Part shown: positions 23,062-28,578 of the stretch, one piece after another
Layout of the letters: each line of letters starts with the position of its first letter
Position numbering within the stretch: position 1 is the stretch's first letter
Source: Deltaproteobacteria bacterium GWA2_55_10
GTDB lineage: Bacteria; Desulfobacterota; GWC2-55-46
Direction of reading: 5' to 3'
Length of the DNA stretch: 28,578 nt
Assembly: GCA_001797415.1 (NCBI GenBank)
Contig: MGPL01000003.1
Coordinates: forward strand, 10,204-38,781
Notes under the pieces: generated by a model
What the model was told of the DNA's origin: nothing
Seen by the model: only the letters and a program-made list of their open reading frames with translations
Database searches by the model: none
Program-made: the position numbers and the translations under genes

Positions 23062-23505
23062 ATGGACATTAAGGACATAAAGAACATATACAAGTTCCTG
23101 AGGGAGACCGACATAGTCGAGTTCGAGCTCGAGGGGCCTGACGGCAAGGTCAGGCTCAAGAGGGGGAGCGCGTACCAGATAAAGGAAGTCTCTACTGCCG
23201 AGCAGGGAGAGGCAAAGTCCGAGCCGCAGAAGGAAGAGCCTGCCGCAGCCAGGGCCGACAATATAAAGGTCGTAACCTCTCCGATGGTCGGGACCTTCTA
23301 CAGGTCGTCCGCGCCGGACGCCGCGGCCTTTGTCGAGGTCGGCAGCGTTGTGAAGAAATCCCAGACGCTCTGCATTATAGAGGCGATGAAGCTAATGAAC
23401 GAGGTCGAATGCGAGTTCAACGGCAAGGTGGTATCCATCCTTGTCGAGAACGGCCAGCCGGTCGAGTACGGGGAGCCGCTCTTCCATATCGAGGTATCGA
23501 AATAA
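23062..23505 (+). CDS. accB: Biotin carboxyl carrier protein of acetyl-CoA carboxylase
   Basis: A 147-residue carrier that holds the biotin carboxylated by AccC and used by AccAD to make malonyl-CoA. The N-terminal part (1-40) is a dimerising region. A Glu/Ala-rich linker follows (44-66). The C-terminal biotinyl domain starts at VTSPMVGTFYRSSAPDA, and the biotin is attached to K110 in EAMKLMNEVE. The ATG at 23062 is placed four bases after GGAGG. A TTG just before it is too close to that site. AccC follows, but 114 bases away because repeat copy E lies in between. Confidence 0.97.
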   Translation: MDIKDIKNIYKFLRETDIVEFELEGPDGKVRLKRGSAYQIKEVSTAEQGEAKSEPQKEEPAAARADNIKVVTSPMVGTFYRSSAPDAAAFVEVGSVVKKSQTLCIIEAMKLMNEVECEFNGKVVSILVENGQPVEYGEPLFHIEVSK

Positions 23506-23549
23506 TTAAGCTATTAAGCACTAATAAAGTTGGTGCAACCCTATTTTTT

Positions 23550-23609
23550 CAGGCTTCAAATAAGCTCCATATGCGAGAAATGAAGCAGATGGACTTTTTC
23601 AGCAGCCTT
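23550..23609 (-). repeat. Dispersed hairpin repeat, short form, copy E
   Basis: A 60-base element nearly identical to copy D: left end CAGGCTTCAAATAAGCTCC, right end GGACTTTTTCAGCAGCC. It ends at the AAGGA ribosome-binding site of accC, 10 bases before its ATG. With copy D it brackets accB. As RNA it would form a hairpin of about 25 imperfect pairs in the accB-accC gap. Confidence 0.9.
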
Positions 23610-23619
23610 TAAGGAAAAA

Positions 23620-24954
23620 ATGTTTAATAAGATACTGATCGCAAACAGGGGCGAGATAGCCATAAGGATAATAAGGGCATGCCGCGAGATGGGGATAAAG
23701 ACCCTCGCGGTATATTCCGAGGCCGACAGGGAGGCCCTGCACACGAGGTTTGCGGACGGCGCCATCTGCATCGGCCCTGCCAAGAGCAAGGACAGCTATC
23801 TCAATATAACCTCGCTCATAAGCGCGATGGAAGTCGCGGATGCAGAGGCAGTGCACCCTGGTTACGGCTTTCTGGCCGAGAATTCTGGCTTTGCCGAGGC
23901 CTGCGAAAAATGCGGCATAAAATTCATAGGGCCTACGTCCAATACCATGCGCCTCATGGGAAACAAGGTCGAGGCAAAAAAGATCGCCGAAGACTTGAAG
24001 GTCCCGGTCCTCCCGTGGAGTAACCGCGCCCTCGCTGACGAGAAGGATGCCATCGAGGTCTCCAAGAAGATCGGCTTTCCGGTGCTCATAAAGGCTGCTT
24101 CAGGCGGCGGCGGCAGGGGCATGAAGCTCGTGCACACTCAGGCGAGCCTGGGCAGCGCGTTCAACACCGCGAAAGCAGAGGCGTTGGCGGCGTTCGGAGA
24201 CGGAGAGGTCTTCATTGAACGCTTCTGCGAGCTCCCCAGGCACATAGAGATACAGGTCATGGCAGACGAGCACGGCAATATCATACACCTTGGCGAGAGG
24301 GAGTGCTCGATACAGAGAAGGCACCAGAAGATACTCGAAGAGTGCCCTTCGCCTGTGCTCGATGCAAGGCTCAGGCAGAAGATGGGCGAGGCGGCAGTGA
24401 GGCTCGCAAAGGGTATCGGCTACACCAACATCGGCACAGTCGAGTTCCTGCTGGATAAGAACAAGAACTTCTACTTCATGGAGATGAACACGAGGGTGCA
24501 GGTCGAGCACCCGGTGACCGAGATGGTCACCGGGGTGGACCTCGTCAAGTCCCAGATAAACATAGCCCTCGGGCAGAAGCTCCAACTCAAACAGAAAAAC
24601 GTATCATTTACGGGACATTCCATCGAGTGCAGGATAAACGCAGAGGACCACAAGACCTTCATGCCCTGCCCTGGCAAGATAACCGAGCTCATCATTCCGG
24701 GCGGCCTTGGCGTAAGGGTCGATTCAGCCATATACTGCGGCTATAACGTGCCGCCGCACTATGACAACCTCCTTGCCAAGCTCATCGTGCATGCCGCTAC
24801 CAGGGAAGAGGCCATTGCGAGGATGACGAGGGCCCTTGAGGAGTTCTGGATAGGCGGCATAAAGACCAACATACCGCTCCACCTCAAGATAATGAGGGAC
24901 CACGACTTCATAGCCGGAAAGACCAATATTGATTTTCTGTCTCGATTCACCTGA
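23620..24954 (+). CDS. accC: Biotin carboxylase subunit of acetyl-CoA carboxylase
   Basis: ATP- and bicarbonate-dependent carboxylation of biotin on AccB, in the cytoplasm. The protein is 444 residues, close to the E. coli 449. MFNKILIANRGEIAIRIIRACREMGI is the canonical start. HPGYGFLAENSGFAE, the ATP-grasp glycine loop KAASGGGGRGMKLV, IERFCELPRHIEIQV, RECSIQRRHQKILEE, FYFMEMNTRVQVEHPVTEMVTGVDLV and GHSIECRINAED are all present in order. Nothing is missing. The ribosome-binding site AAGGA directly abuts repeat copy E. Confidence 0.98.
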   Translation: MFNKILIANRGEIAIRIIRACREMGIKTLAVYSEADREALHTRFADGAICIGPAKSKDSYLNITSLISAMEVADAEAVHPGYGFLAENSGFAEACEKCGIKFIGPTSNTMRLMGNKVEAKKIAEDLKVPVLPWSNRALADEKDAIEVSKKIGFPVLIKAASGGGGRGMKLVHTQASLGSAFNTAKAEALAAFGDGEVFIERFCELPRHIEIQVMADEHGNIIHLGERECSIQRRHQKILEECPSPVLDARLRQKMGEAAVRLAKGIGYTNIGTVEFLLDKNKNFYFMEMNTRVQVEHPVTEMVTGVDLVKSQINIALGQKLQLKQKNVSFTGHSIECRINAEDHKTFMPCPGKITELIIPGGLGVRVDSAIYCGYNVPPHYDNLLAKLIVHAATREEAIARMTRALEEFWIGGIKTNIPLHLKIMRDHDFIAGKTNIDFLSRFT

Positions 24955-24955
24955 C

Positions 24956-25087
24956 AGACATGAAATAAGGCCCATCTGCTTTGTTGGCATCAAACACTCG
25001 TCACTGCGGCGTACGGAAAGAGTACGCCGCATTCCTCGCTCCCCGATTTAGCCGGGGCCTCGCATCCGGACCTTTATGAGCAGCCTG
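24956..25087 (+). repeat. Dispersed hairpin repeat, long form, copy F (divergent)
   Basis: A 132-base element starting one base after the accC stop. The ends are CAGACATGAAATAAGGCCC and GGACCTTTATGAGCAGCCTG. The inner hairpins GGCGTAC-N7-GTACGCC and CCCCG-N7-CGGGG are perfect. Compared with copies B and C, both outer arms have changed in the same stem region (AAGGCC on the left, GGACCTT on the right), so pairing is retained. Confidence 0.9.
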
Positions 25088-25127
25088 AAATGCGTTGATA
25101 AAATTTTAACCCGCAACTTTCATTGCC

Positions 25128-25136
25128 TGCTAAAAT
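25128..25136 (+). promoter_or_regulatory. Candidate extended -10 promoter of the lipoate/octanoate transferase gene
   Basis: TGC-TAAAAT, an extended -10 with 5/6 match, lies 37 bases before the ATG at 25174. No good -35 is seen. It is downstream of repeat copy F and upstream of a GGAGG ribosome-binding site. Confidence 0.3.
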
Positions 25137-25173
25137 CTTTTTCAGAAACCCACGACCCAAGCCGGAGGCCTTA

Positions 25174-25959
25174 ATGGATTGGAGGCTCATACTGGACGAG
25201 GACCTGCCAGGGCACTTGAACATGGCAAGGGACACCGCCATCCTGCGCGCCCTTGAAGAGGGCTGGGGCGCTCCCACGCTAAGGCTCTACGGCTGGGAGA
25301 GGCCGACCATATCCATCGGGCATGCGCAGGACGCCGCGCCCTTTCTCACTTCCGGACTGCCTGTCGTGCGCAGGACCACCGGGGGCAGGGCGGTCGTCCA
25401 CTGGCGCGAGATAACATATTCAGTCGCGGGCCTCTGCGAAGACCCGCTCTTCTCAGGCGGCATACTCGGCACATATTCGGTCATAAGCGGCTGCATAACG
25501 GCGGCCCTGCGGGACGCGGGGGTGGACGCGGCCCTTTTCAGGGGCAGCGCCGGCGCGGGGAAGAGCGCGGCCTGCTTCCAAACGCCCTCGAGGTTCGAGA
25601 TCCTTGCCGATGGAAGAAAGCTCGTGGGCAGCGCCCAGCGGCGCTTTAGACGGGCATTCCTCCAGCACGGCTCCATTTTGATGTCCCATGACACAGAGCT
25701 GAACACGGCTGTCTTTGGCCGGAAACTCATCGGCAAGATGGCCTCCGTCGGCGAGTTCAGCGATGTGAGCCGCCAGAAACTCAGGGAAATGCTTGTAAAA
25801 AGATTTTCTGAAGGCTTATGTGCAGCTTTTCTCCTATCCGACCTCACGGAACAGGAGAAGGGCCTCTCGGAAAGATTGGCTGCGGGCTGTCTCGTTCAAG
25901 GCGGAGCAGGGGATGAGGACGGACATGACAGAATCAGCCGAAGTGATTGTTTTTCTTAG
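25174..25959 (+). CDS. Lipoate-protein ligase / octanoyltransferase family (LplA/LipM-like)
   Basis: A 261-residue BPL/LplA/LipB-fold protein that attaches octanoate or lipoate to lysines of lipoyl domains. VVRRTTGGRAVVHWREITYSV (64-84) is the acyl-adenylate/substrate loop. ACFQTPSRFEILADGRKLVGSAQRR (133-157, written here as C134 and K149 context) and LQHGSIL (163-169) match the family. The Cys before the xPSxxE motif (C134) with K149 resembles the catalytic Cys/Lys of LipM-type octanoyltransferases rather than classical ATP-dependent LplA; this cannot be settled by eye. The frame opens at TTG 25123, but the ATG at 25174 has GGAGG five bases upstream and is preferred. The last 25 residues are charged and not conserved-looking. 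It stands alone between a repeat and the next promoter. Confidence 0.88.
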   Translation: MDWRLILDEDLPGHLNMARDTAILRALEEGWGAPTLRLYGWERPTISIGHAQDAAPFLTSGLPVVRRTTGGRAVVHWREITYSVAGLCEDPLFSGGILGTYSVISGCITAALRDAGVDAALFRGSAGAGKSAACFQTPSRFEILADGRKLVGSAQRRFRRAFLQHGSILMSHDTELNTAVFGRKLIGKMASVGEFSDVSRQKLREMLVKRFSEGLCAAFLLSDLTEQEKGLSERLAAGCLVQGGAGDEDGHDRISRSDCFS

Positions 25960-25973
25960 GAATTAGTGTTTTG

Positions 25974-25982
25974 TGGTATAAT
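25974..25982 (+). promoter_or_regulatory. Extended -10 promoter upstream of the large TPR gene
   Basis: TGG-TATAAT, a perfect -10 hexamer with the TGn extension. The transcript should begin near 25989, about 54 bases before the ATG at 26043. The -35 region is poor, as is common with extended -10 promoters. Confidence 0.6.
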
Positions 25983-26042
25983 CCTGCTGAGTTTCTGTTA
26001 AAATTTTCAAGCGGTCTGCCGATATACTGAACCTGGGGGTGT

Positions 26043-28424
26043 ATGGCTCTTAAGGAAAAACTCATAGACAAGGCCCAGAAGCTCGTTGCAAAGGGCTACT
26101 ATGACAAGGCTGTGGCCGAGTACAGGGCCGCTGCCGATGCAGACCCGAGGGATATTTCCATCCGCCTGCGCATAGGGGACCTCTATGTCAAGATGGGAAA
26201 GAAGCCCGAGGCCATAAAGGAATATACCGAGGCTGCCAGGGCCAATGCCCAGAGGGGCTTCTACCTCAAGGCCATCGCCGTCTACAAGCAGATATTGAAG
26301 CTCGACGACAGCCTCGATGTCCATAACAAGCTTGCCGAGCTTTATACAAAGCAGAGGCTTATCGCGGACGCGATAAGCGAGTACAGTTACATCGTCACCT
26401 GGTTCGAGCGCCGCGGCAAGACCAGCGAGGTGCTCGATCTCCTCAAAAAGATGGTCGAGGTCGACCCTGACAACATCGGCGTCAGGCTCAAGCTCGCCGA
26501 GCTCTACCAGCGCCTCTCATTCGAAAAAGACTCCCTCTCGGAATACTATTTCATATTCGACAGGCTCTTGTCGCAGGGGAAACTCGACAAGGCCGAGAAG
26601 ATATATCTTGGCCTTTACGCCGCCTACCCGTCTGACGAGCGCATAATTAAAGGCCTTTGCGACCTGTATAAGGCCAAGGGCGACGGCATTCAGCAGGTAA
26701 GATATCTGAAGGCGCTCCTCGACTGTTACAGGAATTCCGACAGGACAGAGGACGCCAGGAGCGCCGCTCTTCTGATAGAGGAGCTCAAGCCCAATGACCC
26801 TGACGCCGTCTCTTTCCTCAAGAAGTTCAGGAAAGAGGAGGCAGAAAAGCCTCTCAAGAAGGCGGCAGCCCCTGAGCAGCCCGTCGAACAGGGCCAGCCC
26901 CAGCCGGCAGGGGAAGAGCCGCTCATATCTTGGCCTGAAGAGGAGATAGAGATCTCCGTCGAGGGCTTCAGCGAGAGCGCCGCTGTCCCGGAAGAGGTAA
27001 TCGTAGAGGCCGAGCCGCCTGTTGAAGCCCAGGCAGAAAGCCCTCAAGAGATTCAAAGGGAGGCAGGGGCGTCTGCGACTGGATCAAGGATGGAGACAGA
27101 GCCCGCAACAGGCGAAATAGAGATCTCGCTCGAAGACCTCTTGAAGGGCGAGATACCGGTCATTGAGGCAGCGTCCGTTGCGCCTTCAGCCGCGCCTGTC
27201 CGGGAAGAAAAGGCCGAAAGTGCGCAAACTCAAGTCCTCGCAGAGCCGCCCATCGAAGAGGCTCAGGAGATCGAGATAGAGGTCGAGATAGAGGCGGCCG
27301 CGACCGCTCCCGCTGCTCAGCCCGAGGCTGATACGGCTTCAGAAGCCGAACCTGTTGACGAGCAGATCTTTGAACTTCCCGAAGAGCCGCCTTCGGCAGA
27401 TACGGCCGTCGTGGAGGAGTCTGCGTTACCCGCTTCAGATGAAGCAGGGATCGAGCTCGTTTCCGAGCCAGACGGCACGCCGGTGCCAGGCGCTTTCGTT
27501 GAGGCCGCCGAAATTGCAGCTATCGAAGAGATAGAGGAAGTCCCGGCGCCGGAGGAAACGGCAGAGCAGGGAAGCGCCGGAGAGCCTGTATTCGAGTTCA
27601 TAGAGACGGCGGAAATTGCCGCAAGCCCGGAAGAAGGTATTGAGGCGCTTGCGGAGGAGATGGCGTCTACGGAGGCTGAACAGGCGCAGCAGCCTGCCAT
27701 TGAGGAGGTCCTGCCTTCGGCAGAAGAGCTTATTCCTGAAGAGGCCGCCCAGACAGAGCCCGTTGAAATAGAAGAGTCCCAGGAGGATATCTCCTCTGCC
27801 ATAGACGAGCTCATGGAGAAGATGGAGCCTGAGCAGGTTCAGCAGGCCAGGGCAGTTGAGGATGACGGCACTGAAGAGTATGTCGACCTTTCAGCCGAGC
27901 TCGGGTTCAAGGAGGCCTTGAACGACCTTGCCGGCACCTGGGTCGGAAATGAGCCCGAGGAGACCTTTGACGAGTTCAAGACAGGAATAGAAACGCAGCT
28001 CAACAGGGAAGACTCCGAGACCCATTACAATCTCGGCATTGCCTACATGGAGATGGAGCTTTTCACCGAGGCATCGAAAGAGTTCAAGATAGCGCTCAAG
28101 GACCCCCGGCTCGAGTTCGACTGCTACTCAAGGCTCAACCACTGCGCCATGGCGCTGGGCGAGGCGCACGAGGCCGTAACCTATTGTCTCAAGGGCATCA
28201 AGGTCGAGGGCCGCACAATAGAAGAGCGCATCGGGATGATGTACGAGCTTGCGCTCGCCTACGAGGCGGCGGGAGAGACCGAGGACTCGGAGGAGCTCTT
28301 TGCGGCCATCCATGAGCTTGCGCCTACTTTCCGGGAGGTGGCCGCGAAGGTCGAAACCATTCACCACCGCTCTGTTCCGTTCGTGCCGCTGGATGACGGG
28401 CTTATAGAGGTGGAGCTGTTGTGA
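26043..28424 (+). CDS. Large cytoplasmic TPR protein with an acidic central region
   Basis: A 793-residue protein without signal peptide or membrane segment. The N-terminal part (1-265) is a TPR array; repeats begin near 8, 41, 71, 92, 128, 147 and 180 (for example KGYYDKAVAEYRAAADADP). Residues 266-610 are a low-complexity, Glu/Ala/Pro-rich stretch, probably disordered. It contains EIEISVEGF (301-309) and EIEISLEDL (358-366) as repeated short motifs. A C-terminal folded part (611-793) opens with YVDLSAELGFKEAL and THYNLGIAYMEMELFTEA and holds more TPRs. Ribosome-binding site GGGGGT precedes the ATG. I recall similar TPR proteins in Geobacter-like genomes, without known function. In Myxococcus, the TPR protein SgmX with a long disordered region activates T4P through MglA. 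The analogy is suggestive only. Its stop overlaps the start of the next gene (GTGA). Confidence 0.85.
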   Translation: MALKEKLIDKAQKLVAKGYYDKAVAEYRAAADADPRDISIRLRIGDLYVKMGKKPEAIKEYTEAARANAQRGFYLKAIAVYKQILKLDDSLDVHNKLAELYTKQRLIADAISEYSYIVTWFERRGKTSEVLDLLKKMVEVDPDNIGVRLKLAELYQRLSFEKDSLSEYYFIFDRLLSQGKLDKAEKIYLGLYAAYPSDERIIKGLCDLYKAKGDGIQQVRYLKALLDCYRNSDRTEDARSAALLIEELKPNDPDAVSFLKKFRKEEAEKPLKKAAAPEQPVEQGQPQPAGEEPLISWPEEEIEISVEGFSESAAVPEEVIVEAEPPVEAQAESPQEIQREAGASATGSRMETEPATGEIEISLEDLLKGEIPVIEAASVAPSAAPVREEKAESAQTQVLAEPPIEEAQEIEIEVEIEAAATAPAAQPEADTASEAEPVDEQIFELPEEPPSADTAVVEESALPASDEAGIELVSEPDGTPVPGAFVEAAEIAAIEEIEEVPAPEETAEQGSAGEPVFEFIETAEIAASPEEGIEALAEEMASTEAEQAQQPAIEEVLPSAEELIPEEAAQTEPVEIEESQEDISSAIDELMEKMEPEQVQQARAVEDDGTEEYVDLSAELGFKEALNDLAGTWVGNEPEETFDEFKTGIETQLNREDSETHYNLGIAYMEMELFTEASKEFKIALKDPRLEFDCYSRLNHCAMALGEAHEAVTYCLKGIKVEGRTIEERIGMMYELALAYEAAGETEDSEELFAAIHELAPTFREVAAKVETIHHRSVPFVPLDDGLIEVELL

Positions 28425-28578
28425 GCCGGAAAAAGGATATGGAAGGGGCGGGCCGAAGCGATTCGGCCCGTTCTTTTTTAAAGCTCGAACGACTCATCCG
28501 CGATCCGGTCATAAGGGAGACCGCATCCGCGCTCAATGGCATCGAGGCATACCTTGTCGGCGGCGCGCTCCGGAACCT
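28421..28578 (+). CDS. tRNA nucleotidyltransferase / poly(A) polymerase family (3'-truncated)
   Basis: Only the first 52 codons are in the window. The end, GIEAYLVGGALRN, matches the YLVGGxVRD motif that opens the nucleotidyltransferase domain of class II CCA-adding enzymes and poly(A) polymerases. It has N where most members have D, so this may be a subgroup. The GTG at 28421 overlaps the previous stop (GTGA); an ATG at 28439 is the alternative. No start codon exists between the hairpin at 28449-28480 and the motif, so the hairpin lies inside the gene. Which member of the superfamily this is cannot be told from the fragment. Confidence 0.72.
   Translation, partial: MSRKKDMEGAGRSDSARSFLKLERLIRDPVIRETASALNGIEAYLVGGALRN
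28449..28480 (+). terminator. Strong intrinsic-terminator-like hairpin inside the start of the last gene
   Basis: CGGGCCGAA-GCGA-TTCGGCCCG is a perfect 9-bp stem closed by a GNRA-type tetraloop and followed by TTCTTTTTT. By structure it is a textbook rho-independent terminator, and its position 25 bases after the TPR stop is where one would expect it. It overlaps codons 10-20 of the nucleotidyltransferase reading frame. Confidence 0.82.

Noticed and set aside
11641..25087. CRISPR array as an explanation for the repeated sequences
   Set aside because: Copies are 60-132 bases, kilobases apart, on both strands and with internal dyads. There is no regular spacer pattern and no cas gene.
11705..25087. 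Insertion sequence with a transposase
   Set aside because: No transposase frame is present in or near any copy, and no consistent target-site duplication is visible at the edges.
25123..25173. Longer lipoate/octanoate transferase starting at TTG 25123
   Set aside because: This stretch contains the candidate extended -10 element, and GGAGG is correctly spaced before the ATG at 25174.

Overview
The window is a compact, almost entirely plus-strand stretch of a Gram-negative chromosome. It combines an inner/outer-membrane type IV pilus (T4P) system with a secretin, an FMN-type chorismate synthase and a split acetyl-CoA carboxylase. The order pilMNOPQ-aroC-aroK-aroB-(small genes)-M24 peptidase-accB-accC matches what I recall from Geobacter-like Desulfobacterota and relatives. 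I would place the source in Desulfobacterota or a neighbouring phylum such as Nitrospirota, but cannot name a genus. Codon use is distinctive: AGG for arginine and ATA for isoleucine are very common in an otherwise GC-rich sequence.

Layout. (1) 1-1337: the 3' part of argJ and a lone HEPN-family protein. (2) 1387-5019: prepilin peptidase, a PilS-like sensor kinase and a PilR-like sigma-54 activator, tightly packed with short gaps or overlaps. (3) 5084-11699: a near-perfect sigma-54 promoter followed by four prepilin-like genes (FimT/GspH, PilV, a 1454-residue PilW with fibronectin-III-like modules, PilX). (4) 11700-12087: a gene-poor, AT-rich gap with a repeat element and a good sigma-70 promoter. 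(5) 12088-17912: a small XRE-type regulator and pilMNOPQ, closed by a strong terminator. (6) 18022-21194: aroC, aroK, aroB. (7) 21279-24954: a small TPR-like protein, a probable roadblock/LC7 protein, an M24 peptidase, accB and accC. (8) 25174-28578: a lipoate/octanoate transferase-type protein, a large cytoplasmic TPR protein with a glutamate-rich centre, and the start of a tRNA nucleotidyltransferase/poly(A) polymerase family gene.

How it works together. PilSR sits directly upstream of the sigma-54 promoter that should drive the minor-pilin operon, giving a local regulatory circuit. PilD processes the four prepilins. PilM-N-O-P form the alignment complex and PilQ the outer-membrane pore. 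The major pilin, the assembly and retraction ATPases, PilC and a PilY1 tip adhesin are not in the window, so the system depends on loci elsewhere.

The least explained structure is a family of six hairpin-forming dispersed repeats. Four are about 125-132 bp with a cloverleaf-like fold, and two are about 60 bp internally deleted forms. They occupy the gene junctions between 11.7 and 25.1 kb, beginning within a few bases of stop codons or ending within a few bases of ribosome-binding sites. Several apparent start codons (FimT, aroC, aroK) fall inside promoters, terminators or repeats and are revised here.
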